DNA of 64,000 bases, from positions 1 to 64,000 of the forward strand of contig JBHGYD010000049.1 in assembly GCA_041920415.1 (NCBI GenBank). Reading direction: 5' to 3'. The DNA comes from JBHGYD01 sp041920415 (GTDB lineage: Bacteria; Bacillota; Bacilli; Bacillales; Anoxybacillaceae). Below the pieces are notes generated by a model. The model saw nothing but the letters and a program-made list of their open reading frames with translations, searched no databases and was not told the origin of the DNA. The number at the start of each line of letters is the position of its first letter. The stretch's first letter is position 1. This document shows positions 53,805 through 62,627 of the stretch, in pieces. The position numbers and the translations under genes were made by a program.

Positions 53805-54562
53805 TGCGAATTGACATCAATTGCGATTTTGGAGAAAGTTTTGGTGTGTATCGACTTAGTGAAGAGGAAGCGATTTTAGACTATGTGACTTCCGTTAATA
53901 TCGCCTGCGGATTCCATGCGGGGGATCCTCTCGTTATGCGCAAAACCGTGCAGATGGCGCTAGAGAAAGGAGTCGCCATCGGGGCGCACCCTGGTTTTCC
54001 GGATTTGCTTGGATTTGGTCGTAGAAACATTAATGTTACTCCAGATGAAGTATACGCGTATGTCGTGTATCAAGTTGGGGCGTTATCCGCGTTTGTGAAA
54101 GCGGAAGGCGGAAAAATGTCACATGTCAAACCGCACGGTGCTTTATACAATATGGCTGCAAAAGAGGCAGTACTTGCTGAAGCCATTGCAAAGGCGGTGT
54201 ATGATATGGATCCGACATTAACTTTATATGGATTAGCGGGGAGCGAACTAATTACGGCAGGTAAAAGAATCGGTTTAAAAACAGCAAGTGAAGTATTTGC
54301 TGATCGTACGTATCAACAAGACGGTTTGTTGACACCAAGAAGCGAGCCAAACGCACTCATTACCGATGAACGTGAAGCGGTTTATCAAGTGATGAGAATG
54401 GTGCAAGAAGGGCGCGTCCGCTCATTACAAGGCATCGATGTTCCGATTGAAGCGGAAACGGTATGCATTCATGGAGATGGTGCACAAGCGGTTTTATTTG
54501 CGAGAAACTTATACGAAACATTGCAAGCTGCAGGGATTGAGATAAGACCTGTCAGTGATTAG
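53804..54562 (+). CDS. pxpA: 5-oxoprolinase subunit PxpA (LamB/YcsF family)
   Basis: A 252-residue LamB/YcsF protein. The N-terminus IDINCDFGESFGVY, NIACGFHAGDPLVMRKTV near 32-49, GAHPGFPDLLGFGRR near 62-76, VKPHGALYN near 107 and the closing CIHGDGAQAV near 225 are canonical. ATG 53804 follows GGAGGG. It is the last gene of pxpBCA; the transporter gene present in the B. subtilis operon is absent here. Confidence 0.92.
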   Translation: MRIDINCDFGESFGVYRLSEEEAILDYVTSVNIACGFHAGDPLVMRKTVQMALEKGVAIGAHPGFPDLLGFGRRNINVTPDEVYAYVVYQVGALSAFVKAEGGKMSHVKPHGALYNMAAKEAVLAEAIAKAVYDMDPTLTLYGLAGSELITAGKRIGLKTASEVFADRTYQQDGLLTPRSEPNALITDEREAVYQVMRMVQEGRVRSLQGIDVPIEAETVCIHGDGAQAVLFARNLYETLQAAGIEIRPVSD

Positions 54563-54950
54563 AGGAGGAGCGGAAACATTTTGGGTCTATCGCCAGAAGT
54601 GGGCGCACTACGGTCATTTTTCTTGTCCGTGAAGCAGGAAAAATGATGGACCGTTTTACATAGTTTTTAGAAATGGATAAAGGGAAAATCTTTCTTTTCG
54701 TCAGCTAAACGAAAAAGATATAGAATAAAAAGAGACCGAAAGTGCGGCTATGCTTTCGGTTCTTGCAGTCGTAGGCTCTCCAAAGGAGTCAGCTTATGCG
54801 AGAAATAGACCTTACCTAGAACTGGTCGTTCAAGGGAGGTCTATTTTTTATTTCTATATATTGAACGACGATACAATCTTTTGGTACAACAATCTTTTTT
54901 ATTAAAACAAAAATTGTCAGCAATCGCCATCTGTTTGTTGAACAATGCAT
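54563..54950. other. Intergenic with several hairpins
   Basis: Three hairpins and no gene: TCATTTTTC/GAAAAATGA (54620-54647), ACCGAAAG/CTTTCGGT (54735-54760), and the terminator at 54803. Confidence 0.5.
54803..54848 (+). terminator. Terminator downstream of pxpA
   Basis: AAATAGACCT (54803-54812) and AGGTCTATTT (54838-54847) followed by TTTA. Confidence 0.7.
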
Positions 54951-55748
54951 TCATTTTTTAGCTTTTCTAACAAATACCGAATATTCTGTTGGATTATCGA
55001 ACCCTAATTTTTCTGCTAACTTTATTGAGGCGAAGTTATTAACATCACAATCCCATCTTGGAATAAACCCATTTTGTAAGCAATGATTAATAAATGCCTT
55101 AGCAGTAATGAAAGCTAAACCATTCCCCCTATATTCTTTGTGAGTTACAATATCAATTTCAGCCATTGTATTGCCAACAAATATGGATGTGCATTCACTG
55201 GCAACTTTTCCATTATGTAAAACACAATACCCAAAACCATTCGCAAGAAAATTTGATACCGAACCCCAGTATTCTTCATAGTAGGTATGATTAAATTCCA
55301 GACTATTTTTGATCGTATTTTCGTCTATTCTTTTTAAAGTAAACTCTTTGGAAATTTGTACTTGTTTAGGAGAGTATTTATTTGGATTAAAAGCAAATGA
55401 GTATCTTTTCATTTGTATCGTTTCGTCTTTAAATAGTTTATTGATTACTTCATCCCATTTTGTAGTGGACGAAAATAAGGTAAATCGAGTTTTCTTTTCC
55501 CGTACTTTATTTATATAGAACTCTTGGAGCGAATGATTAAAATGATGATTCGTTTCATCTCCAGCAATAAAGTAAATACCAGAAATTGTTCCGACTAATA
55601 CGGATTTCGGACATTCTGAGTGATCTACATAAACAACTCCTGGAATCATAGAATGTAAGACAGAGTAGGAGAATGTTGGACAAGTCTTTGCATGGTTGTT
55701 GATTAACGGTAATACCTTTTTAAATTCGCTATCTTTTAATTTTTCCAA
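54951..55748 (-). CDS. GNAT acetyltransferase, ZmaR-like two-domain form
   Basis: A 265-residue protein of the GNAT_acetyltransf_2 type, which includes the zwittermicin A self-resistance enzyme ZmaR. Residues 1-130 are a variable N-terminal domain; the C-terminal GNAT domain has AEIDIVTHKEYRGNGLAFITAKAF near 195-218 (acetyl-CoA loop RGNGLA) and SIKLAEKLGF near 243. It is AT-rich compared with neighbours, which suggests acquisition. A decayed copy of its 5' end lies at 59797. Substrate unknown. Confidence 0.8.
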   Translation of the reverse strand: MEKLKDSEFKKVLPLINNHAKTCPTFSYSVLHSMIPGVVYVDHSECPKSVLVGTISGIYFIAGDETNHHFNHSLQEFYINKVREKKTRFTLFSSTTKWDEVINKLFKDETIQMKRYSFAFNPNKYSPKQVQISKEFTLKRIDENTIKNSLEFNHTYYEEYWGSVSNFLANGFGYCVLHNGKVASECTSIFVGNTMAEIDIVTHKEYRGNGLAFITAKAFINHCLQNGFIPRWDCDVNNFASIKLAEKLGFDNPTEYSVFVRKAKK

Positions 55749-56079
55749 TTCAACTCACCATCCATAAAAGTGTAAAACCATCTTGTTCAAGTAATCATTA
55801 AAGCAATTCTTTAAAGTAAGGCTGTGTTAAAGGTTATTGTTGATAATGATATAAAAATAAAGGAACTTCTTCGATTTGGAAGTTCCCCATTCTTATTCCG
55901 CACACCCGTTAGCCACCCATGCATCGCTTCGCGGCACCACAAATTAAGGAAAAATTCTGTTCTTCCTATAGTAGCAAAATAAGAAGTAGTTCAATTGTAC
56001 GATAAGGATAAAAGAAGATGTCTATTGTAGGGCAACTTTCTATTTAATCTCCTGTATAGGAAGTTGGTTATTGTAAAAT
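55749..56079. other. Intergenic
   Basis: A hairpin GGAACTTC-TTCGATTTG-GAAGTTCC (55860-55884) followed by a C/T-rich tract could be a terminator. Nothing else is visible. Confidence 0.4.
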
Positions 56080-56673
56080 TCACCTTTCTATTTTGATGGA
56101 CACTTTGTAGTCCTTTAACGGATTTTTTGAAGTTATGTAAACAAGTACACCTGAGAAAATCGATACTACACCTAACGACAGCCCAACATAAACTGGGGCT
56201 AAGGTCGGGAAGGTAAATATAAATGTGATTCCTACAATCAATTCAGCCAATGCTACAAGAAAGTAGATATAATCAAGATGAATCCACATTAGGATTAATA
56301 AATGCCCGCCATTAAGGATTGCTAAAACAGGAGCAATAAGTAAAGGGTCATATTTATTGACTAAAAACAATATGGGTAGACCGTATGTTGTTATACCAGA
56401 TGCCAATATGACTAACGAGGTGTATTTGCTACGTTGCATTAGGTTCGATTGTAATATCCTCGCTATAATGAAACCTAAAATCGGGACTACAACTCCACCG
56501 TAAAGATACACATTTGCAGTAATAGAAGAGTGGGCACACATAGCTACAATCCCTGCAATTAACCAAAAGATACCCCCAGCGAACAGCATGGCACTTCCAC
56601 CATGAGAGTCTCTAATAAAATTTAATCTTTCTTGTTCAATCGTAATTTCCCTCTTCAAAAATGGAATCCGCAT
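56080..56673 (-). CDS. Integral membrane protein, DUF7010-like, copy 2
   Basis: A 197-residue protein, paralogue of the one at 50963. Helices: MLFAGGIFWLIAGIVAMC, VYLYGGVVVPILGFIIARIL, ILASGITTYGLPILFLV, VLAILNGGHLLILMWIHLDY, and two more. The N-terminal REITIEQERLNFIRDSHGGS is cytosolic. ATG after AGGGGAGGG. Function unknown. Confidence 0.75.
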   Translation of the reverse strand: MRIPFLKREITIEQERLNFIRDSHGGSAMLFAGGIFWLIAGIVAMCAHSSITANVYLYGGVVVPILGFIIARILQSNLMQRSKYTSLVILASGITTYGLPILFLVNKYDPLLIAPVLAILNGGHLLILMWIHLDYIYFLVALAELIVGITFIFTFPTLAPVYVGLSLGVVSIFSGVLVYITSKNPLKDYKVSIKIER

Positions 56674-56998
56674 TCAATCCCCTCCCTTTTAGTATATTTT
56701 ACCATAATTAAGGTTAGGCTGCTCCTTGTTTCTCTATTATATGTATATCTTATTCATGTTATCATTCAGTAGAAGAACTTGAAAATAAAAGTTTGCAAGA
56801 CATTGTTAAACCCGTAACATATTTATGCACCAAACGAAAAGAGAACGAACTTTTGTATTTGGTAAGCTTAGCTTTTCTTCAATTTACTTCGTTATATCAC
56901 ATAGCACCTTTAGGTTCAGGGGTTTTTAACTAATTTCATTCTTCTTAACAAAAAAGAGTACTTAAGATTTTTTTGACCTTGAATACTCTGATTGGATC
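56674..56998. other. Intergenic, AT-rich
   Basis: No gene seen. An imperfect hairpin AGAGTA...TACTCT spans 56956-56989. Confidence 0.4.
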
Positions 56999-57130
56999 GG
57001 GGCTGTCCGAAAAGTAGTATTTAATCCCGAAATCTAAAAAAAGCAAACCCAAAGAATGCTGTAAAATCAACATTCTTTGGGTTTTAATTTTGGCGGATTT
57101 TCAACTAAAATGGACTTTTTAGACAGCCCC
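56999..57130. repeat. 132-bp MITE-like element with terminal inverted repeats
   Basis: Ends are GGGGCTGTCCGAAAAGT (56999-57015) and ACTTTTTAGACAGCCCC (57114-57130), complementary except two positions. The middle holds a perfect-looking inner palindrome AACCCAAAGAATG...CATTCTTTGGGTT (57046-57083). There is no ORF. It sits directly behind the stop codon of the beta-helix gene and its inner palindrome could serve as terminator for both flanking genes. Confidence 0.75.
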
Positions 57131-57138
57131 AGTTTCTT

Positions 57139-58158
57139 TTATCTTTGATCCGAAATGGTTGCATTATTATTAAGTGCACTTAATAGAGCAAGATTATCAT
57201 ATGGAGGACCAAATGTTGTACCTGCAAGCAAAACAATATCAAATTCATTCGGTGGGGTTCCCCATGAGTTTCCTAAGAAGGTGGTGAATGCACCGTCTAC
57301 TAAAAATCCTCCTTTTGTATTGTAAACCACATTATTGTTAATAGGACCTGTCACATTCGGATTAATATACATTCCTGTCCTTAAAGAATGGAAAGTATTA
57401 TTCATCACCGAAATAGCAAGGCCTCCTTGAGATACGATGGCTCTGTTAACAATCCAGCTGCTCATAGGCAATGCTTGAGGTGGCCCGTAAATGGTATTAT
57501 TGATGATTGTCGTATTATTTCCACCAATTTGGATGAATTCTTTTGCATAAGGAATATTACTTGTTATCGTTAAACCATCGATTGTCGTATTCGCAGCAGT
57601 AATTAGCATTGCAATAATGTTTGCTTGTAAAAATAGAAGGGTACCTGGTTCTCCTTTTAAAGTAATTCCAGCCTTATTGACGACAATTTGTGATGTAATT
57701 GGATACGTTCCACTTAGAATATGAACAGTTCCACCTGGATTCACAGCGGCAATTCCTTGAGGAATGGTTCCAAAAGGATTTGCTCTACTGCCATTTCCAC
57801 CAACAGCACCAGCTTGAACATAAATATTATCTAAATCAACGACCTGATTTACGGCTTGATCAAGAGCAGCTTGGAGACTAGCAACGGAAGGGTAACCTAA
57901 AGCAGGCCGATTATTTAGCAATTGCTGGGCAACATCATTTTTAGCGGTTTCTGATAACGCGTTATATTGTGTAAGGTTTAGTCCAAGTAAAGGATTTTCG
58001 ATGGCGGCTCTCATTTCCGGAACAGTGGTTGCGGCATTAACAGCAGCTAACGCAATGTCTGCTGGTAGAGGTCCATGCACTGTCACCGTTCTCATATTGG
58101 TACAACCACATGTCACCCTCACCTGTTGCATATTTTTTACTTTCCTATGTTCTGACAA
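57139..58158 (-). CDS. Right-handed parallel beta-helix repeat protein
   Basis: A 339-residue protein. Residues 1-30 include a short Cys motif (VTCGCTN); 30-115 are a helical module (LNLTQYNALSETAKNDVAQQ, SVASLQAALDQAVNQ); from 115 on there is DUF1565-like YVQAGAVGGNGSRANPFGTI followed by beta-helix coils (VHILSGTYPITSQIVVNKAG, NTTIDGLTITSN, NNTTIINNTIYG, LAISVMNNTFHSL, GPINNNVVYNTKGG). No signal peptide or anchor is visible. Similar proteins occur on spores or surfaces of Bacilli; this is inference. TTG 58158 has AGGTGA upstream; ATG 58131 is an alternative. Confidence 0.75.
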   Translation of the reverse strand: MSEHRKVKNMQQVRVTCGCTNMRTVTVHGPLPADIALAAVNAATTVPEMRAAIENPLLGLNLTQYNALSETAKNDVAQQLLNNRPALGYPSVASLQAALDQAVNQVVDLDNIYVQAGAVGGNGSRANPFGTIPQGIAAVNPGGTVHILSGTYPITSQIVVNKAGITLKGEPGTLLFLQANIIAMLITAANTTIDGLTITSNIPYAKEFIQIGGNNTTIINNTIYGPPQALPMSSWIVNRAIVSQGGLAISVMNNTFHSLRTGMYINPNVTGPINNNVVYNTKGGFLVDGAFTTFLGNSWGTPPNEFDIVLLAGTTFGPPYDNLALLSALNNNATISDQR

Positions 58159-58274
58159 TATGTTTCACCTACTTTCCACATTAATTAAGATATTTCAATA
58201 TATGAGTAGGATGATAAGTTAGTTATAGGTTAAGGGGTTATATTATCAAAATTAGGCGATGTAATATCTCATTA
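58159..58274. other. Intergenic between beta-helix gene and IS3 element
   Basis: No gene seen; it should hold the promoter of the beta-helix gene. Confidence 0.3.
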
Positions 58275-59674
58275 GTCCCTAATGAATTTGGACACTCGAT
58301 AAGGTTGTTTTTTATCATCGAAGTGACCAAATGAAGGGGGCTTTTGATATACATGAAGCGGAGAAAACATTCAAAGGAATGTAAACTGCAAGTGGTAAAA
58401 GAAGCATAAGAAGTCGGGAATAAAGCATTAGTGGCGACGATATGCGATTAGTTCGAATCTAGTCCAGCGATGGGTGAAAGCTTATCAAGAAGGGCAACTA
58501 GAGGAAGTGCCTGTCACTCACTCCTCTTCAGCTGAAGTAAAAAGGCTGGAGGAGGAAAACGAACAATTCAAGAAGCTATTAGGGGAAAAAGATTTAGAAA
58601 TTGCGATTTTGCATGATTTGATAAAAAAAAGAGCCCTTACTTACTGAAAAATAGGAAGTAGCCGAGCAGTGGATCGAGAAAAGATACCCGATTACGAAAG
58701 TGCTGGAGGTTTTGGAGATCAATCGTTCGACCTACTATGATCAACAAAACGGAAAAGTCGAGGAGAAAACAGTAGGTGGGGGACGTCCAACACCCGGCTA
58801 CTCTGTGACCCAAGCCGGTCAAAAAGTGCCAGACGAGCAGCTCAAGGAATGGCTATCCGAGCTTGTGATGGGAGAAGGATTTGCCTATGGATATTGAAAG
58901 CTGACGATCCAGCTAAGAAGAGCTTATCAGCTCGTTATCAGCAAGAAAAAGGTCTATAGATTGTGTAAGGCGATGGATTTATTACGTCCGCAACGAGAGA
59001 AACAGATTCGATATCCAAAGAAACTCGCTCGGAATCGCATCATTACGGGTTCGAATCAGCTATGGGAAATGGATGTGAAATACGGATATATGGAAGGAGA
59101 AGAACGGTTTTTCTTTTTCTTATCGCTCATCGATGTGTATAACCGTTCGGTGATGGATTACCATATGGGACTAAGCTGTTCCGGAAACGATGCGGTACAG
59201 ACACTAGGGCGTGCGTTATTCAAGCGTCAGCTATTTGAGCATAAGGATAACCTGTGATACAAACAGATAATGGACCGCATTTCATTTCTTATGTCTTTGA
59301 AGCTGCATGTGAGAGGTTTCAACTTGAGCATGAACGAGCGGATTCCACCGCGGACACCGAATAGGAATGCCCATATTGAAGCGTTTCATCGTTATAGTGG
59401 AGGAGGAATGTCTAGGAAGAATGGTGTTTGACAGCTATGAAGAGACTTATCAAGCTGCGATAGAGTATATGCGGTTTTATAACGAACGGAGGATTCATTC
59501 GAGTATTCTCGATCTTCCGTCGCATGAATTTTACAAAAAAGCGAAAACGGAAGCTTTCATGATGAAAGAAGTTCGGGTATAAGGCAAGAGAGATTTGATC
59601 TTTCTTGCTAAGAAAAAACGAGCAATTTTAAGAATAACTTAAAATATGATAGGATGTGTCCAAAATTAGGGGGT
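58275..59674 (+). mobile_element. Dead IS3-family element, both ends present
   Basis: A 1.4-kb element with ends GTCCCTAATGAATTTGGACAC (left, first 20 shown by position 58275-58295) and GTGTCCAAAATTAGGGGGTC (59655-59674). OrfA starts MKRRKHSKECKLQVVKEA (58353) and hits a stop. OrfB is readable in pieces: LEINRSTYY (58700), LWEMDVKYGYMEGEERFFFF (first DDE Asp), DNGPHFISYVFEAACERF (second Asp) and FYNERRIHSSI near 59480 with the Glu region. Several stops and frameshifts make it inactive. Confidence 0.85.
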
Positions 59675-59796
59675 CATTTCCGTTAAGTGATCTATATAAG
59701 TTCTATTTAAAAAATCGACATAAGCAAGACGTTTAAGTTTAGGAAAAAGAGCGTTTAAAATGTTTTGTATATGTTGGAAAATCAATCTGTACTTAT

Positions 59797-59946
59797 ATAC
59801 ATAAACAACTCCTGGGATAATAGAATGTTGGACAAGTCTTTGCATGGTTGTTGATTAACGGTAATACTCTTTCAAATTCGCTATCTTTTAATTTTTCCAA
59901 TTTAACTCACCATCCATAAAAGTTTATAACCAAATGCTCTTGTTCA
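59797..59946 (-). pseudogene. Relic of the 5' end of the ZmaR-like acetyltransferase gene
   Basis: About 150 bp here match 55625-55790 at roughly nine of ten bases (TGGACAAGTCTTTGCATGGT is identical), including the start codon region and upstream CATCCATAAAAGT. One 22-bp deletion between AATG repeats is visible. The rest of the gene is gone. It lies between the dead IS3 element and the next acetyltransferase. Confidence 0.8.
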
Positions 59947-60033
59947 TTTTACAGGGAACAGAAGGAATACGCCATAAAATATCAAATATATTCATTATTT
60001 AAGATGATTAATAGGGAAGGAGATAAAAATTAG

Positions 60034-60510
60034 ATGAATCTTATGATTCGATTAGCAAAGGAAGATGAGGCTGATTTGGTTCACCGAGTGATGATGTTGG
60101 CTTTTGAGGAATATAGGCATATGGACATTCCTTCAAGTGCACTCAATGAAACAGTATGTTCAATACAAAGTTCGCTAAAAAATGGATCTGAAAAAGCCTT
60201 ACTTTGCTTCGATGACGGCATTCCAGTAGGTTCTGTTAGGTTTAAAACGAATAATAATAGCCTTTATTTTTCTCGTCTATCCGTTTGTCCTGAGGCAAGG
60301 GGACGGGGAATTGCGAAATTCTTGTTAAAATGGCTTGAGGACTATGCAAAAGAGCATGGAAAATCAGAGGTGTGGTGTAGAGTTCGAATGTCGGTTCCAC
60401 AGAATATACAGTTGTACAGCTCAGTTGGATACAATGTTTGCAAGGAAGAAGTTGTAACAAATCCTAATGGTTTTCCAGTGAAAACTGTAGTTATGAAAAA
60501 AGAAATTTGA
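60034..60510 (+). CDS. GNAT family N-acetyltransferase
   Basis: A 158-residue single GNAT domain. RLSVCPEARGRGIAKFLLKWL near residues 85-105 is the acetyl-CoA motif (R-G-R-G-I-A); NIQLYSSVGYNV near 128 is the C-terminal block. ATG with GGGAAGGAG 11 bases upstream. Substrate not predictable. Confidence 0.85.
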   Translation: MNLMIRLAKEDEADLVHRVMMLAFEEYRHMDIPSSALNETVCSIQSSLKNGSEKALLCFDDGIPVGSVRFKTNNNSLYFSRLSVCPEARGRGIAKFLLKWLEDYAKEHGKSEVWCRVRMSVPQNIQLYSSVGYNVCKEEVVTNPNGFPVKTVVMKKEI

Positions 60511-60604
60511 AAAGAGACTGAGTTTTCTACTATGAGGTTTTTCCATCAGCAAAAATAACTTCATGTTATATGACATTACTCGAGCTGTATACAGTTTTAT
60601 TTAG

Positions 60605-60650
60605 GAGCTGTTCGCTGTCGTGGCGAACAGTGCTCGTCACTGTTCACCGT
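60605..60650. terminator. Hairpin with two alternative pairings
   Basis: CTGTTCGC (60608-60615) can pair with GCGAACAG (60623-60630), which can instead pair, as GGCGAACAGTG, with CACTGTTCACC (60638-60648). The second hairpin closely resembles the terminator at 62628. It lies between convergent genes. Confidence 0.5.
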
Positions 60651-60786
60651 ACCAAAATCCTTTTTTACTTTCTGATTGCCGCTTTTAGCTGAACAAGAGA
60701 AGCGATACAGTTTTAAAGTATCGCTCCCATTAGTTTTCCTACCATTTTTACAAAATAGCCAACACCAACAGTTATTAATCTTCTTG
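60651..60786. terminator. Downstream region of the ArsR operon with hairpin
   Basis: AGCGATAC and GTATCGCT (60693-60726) form a hairpin that, on the reverse strand, is followed by TTCTCTTG. Weak terminator candidate for the ArsR-SRPBCC operon. Confidence 0.45.
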
Positions 60787-61161
60787 TCACGAATCCTTAG
60801 ATTCCTCATTGGACTTAGGGATTATGAGATTTAGATTACCTGTTTCCTCGTTTTCTACAAAGTGTTTAAGCATTGAAATCTTGTTGTCCCAAAATTGCTC
60901 GAAAAAGGAAAGCCAATGCTTAAGCTCGAGTAGCGCCTCTGGTTGGAGTTTGTACAACTTCTCTCTTCCCGCCTTCTCCACACTGACAAGTTTCGATTCA
61001 AGTAAAATACGCAAATGTTTAGAAACGGCTGTACGACTCATGGGAAAGTGCTTGCTTATTGTTGTAACAGGTAATTCCTTATCAGCAAGCAGTCGAAGTA
61101 TTTTACGTCGAGTAGGATCGGCGATGGCTTGAAAAATATCATGCTTTGGCGCAGCTGACAT
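60787..61161 (-). CDS. ArsR family transcriptional regulator
   Basis: A 124-residue winged-helix ArsR protein without the metal-binding CxC, of the SdpR/YczG-like group. IFQAIADPTRRKILRLLADK at residues 9-28 and the recognition helix SRTAVSKHLRILLESKLV near 42-59. It is second gene of an operon with an SRPBCC protein (TAATG overlap) and very likely represses their shared promoter through the inverted repeat at 61624-61669. Confidence 0.88.
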   Translation of the reverse strand: MSAAPKHDIFQAIADPTRRKILRLLADKELPVTTISKHFPMSRTAVSKHLRILLESKLVSVEKAGREKLYKLQPEALLELKHWLSFFEQFWDNKISMLKHFVENEETGNLNLIIPKSNEESKDS

Positions 61162-61595
61162 TAAGCCTCAACTACTTTGCGGAGTTTTTCTTTAACAAGA
61201 AACTCCCAACCATTGTCCATTCGATTTCTTATTACTGAGTGTGTTTCTCCTGGTGCTGGAATAATCTCATTCGGCTCTCCCCAACCAGAATGAATGAGTG
61301 TGAATTCTGTTTTCCCATCTAGTTCCTTTAATTCAAAAGAAACGCGCCAACCGAATGTATCCCATGAAAAAGAAAGTCGGTTAGGCGGATCGAGTTCAAG
61401 AACTTTGCAAGGTGATGGTCCAAAAGGTGACTGCAAAGTGAATTCATGTCCGACTTTTGGCTCAAAATTATTTGGCATAAACCATGCAGCGATGCCTTCT
61501 GAAGTGGCCATTGCTTCCCATACTTTCTGAATCGGCGCATTAAATACGGTAGTTTTTCGGATGTCTGGAACTTTGCTTTGATTATTTACTTGCAT
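61161..61595 (-). CDS. SRPBCC (AHSA1-type) domain protein
   Basis: A 144-residue START/Bet v1-like protein of the Aha1 C-terminal family. TTVFNAPIQKVWEAMATSEG near residues 15-34, WFMPNNFEPKVGHEFTLQSP near 38-57, FSWDTFGWRVSFELKELDG near 78, and GWEFLVKEKLRKVVEA at the end. It probably binds a hydrophobic ligand. The ATG at 61595 has GGAGGT 7 bases upstream; the upstream in-frame codon at 61610 precedes that site. Pairing with an ArsR gene is common and suggests a ligand-sensing module. Confidence 0.88.
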   Translation of the reverse strand: MQVNNQSKVPDIRKTTVFNAPIQKVWEAMATSEGIAAWFMPNNFEPKVGHEFTLQSPFGPSPCKVLELDPPNRLSFSWDTFGWRVSFELKELDGKTEFTLIHSGWGEPNEIIPAPGETHSVIRNRMDNGWEFLVKEKLRKVVEA

Positions 61596-61623
61596 ATAAT
61601 ATACCTCCACGTTGAATTAATAT

Positions 61624-61676
61624 GTAACCAAAAGGTTTCGTATTTTAGTATACGAAACCTTTTGGTTACGTGTCAA
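61624..61676 (-). promoter_or_regulatory. ArsR operon promoter inside a perfect 20-bp inverted repeat
   Basis: Arms at 61624-61643 and 61650-61669 are perfectly complementary over 20 bp with a 6-base centre. On the reverse strand TTGACA (61671-61676) and TATACT (61647-61652) are 18 bases apart. Each arm contains its own dyad AACC-AAAA-GGTT (61626-61637 and 61656-61667), one in the promoter spacer and one just after the -10, 30 bp apart. This is a strong repressor target. Confidence 0.88.
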
Positions 61677-61757
61677 TCATAATAATTTTTGATCATTTGT
61701 TATATTCGAAGTATTCTAGAGAAGAGGGCATATAAGATTTTCAAAGGGGTAATTTGC

Positions 61758-62618
61758 ATGCAAGGAACGTCCGTTAACTTAGTAAGATTTAGTTATGAAG
61801 ATATTCCAGGTTTAATATCGCTATCAGCTTCGGTGGGATGGGATTATGATGAACATGAAATTCAGACAATTATGAAATCGGGGGGAATATACGGGTATAA
61901 AAACGAAGAAGGGAAAATTGTATCGAGTGCGGCAATCATTCCTTATGATACTTCTTTAGCTTCTATTGGAATGGTAATCGTTCATGAAGAATATAGAGGC
62001 ATGGGGCTTGGAAAAATCGTTACCCAAACGTGTATGGATACCGTTTCAAAAGATACTACTATTATGCTTATTGCAACGGAACAGGGAAAACCTTTATATG
62101 AAAAAATGGGATTCAGAACAATTGATTGTGTTCATAAATATCTTTGCGATCATTACATATCTGTTCATTCAATCAATAAAATGAATATTGAAATAGATAC
62201 TTTTAACCAGGAAGATTTAACACAAATCTTAAAATTAGACAAGAGAGCTGTTGGAGCTGAAAGAAGGAAGTTTCTTATTAATAGGATTGAACAAGCAAAA
62301 GAATGCCTAATAGTTAAAGATAGTAATGGAACAATTATAGGTTATGGACTTTCTATTTTGGGACCGATCAACTTAATCTTAGGTCCGATTGTCGCTCCTA
62401 GTTTTGAAATAGCTTCTTTGTTGGTAGATGAATTGGCTCACAATCATCAAGGAAGATTAAGAATTGATGTTCCGTCAGGACATGAAGAGTTTATGTTATT
62501 TTTAGAGCAACGTGGTTTTCATAAAGTAAGTCAACCTCCAATCATGATCATGAATTCAAAGCAATTACCTCGTCGAAATGGCACATTATATGGAATTGCT
62601 GCACAGGTTTTTGGATGA
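61758..62618 (+). CDS. GNAT acetyltransferase with C-terminal second domain (YitI-like)
   Basis: A 286-residue protein. The N-terminal GNAT domain has SIGMVIVHEEYRGMGLGKIV near residues 73-92 (acetyl-CoA loop) and LYEKMGFRTIDCVHKY near 116. The C-terminal half is an Acetyltransf_18-like domain (DLTQILKLDKRAVGAERRKF, GPINLILGPIVAPSFEIASL). ATG 61758 follows AAAGGGG; upstream in-frame codons lack a site. Ends at a strong terminator. Confidence 0.85.
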   Translation: MQGTSVNLVRFSYEDIPGLISLSASVGWDYDEHEIQTIMKSGGIYGYKNEEGKIVSSAAIIPYDTSLASIGMVIVHEEYRGMGLGKIVTQTCMDTVSKDTTIMLIATEQGKPLYEKMGFRTIDCVHKYLCDHYISVHSINKMNIEIDTFNQEDLTQILKLDKRAVGAERRKFLINRIEQAKECLIVKDSNGTIIGYGLSILGPINLILGPIVAPSFEIASLLVDELAHNHQGRLRIDVPSGHEEFMLFLEQRGFHKVSQPPIMIMNSKQLPRRNGTLYGIAAQVFG

Positions 62619-62627
62619 TTTTTATGG

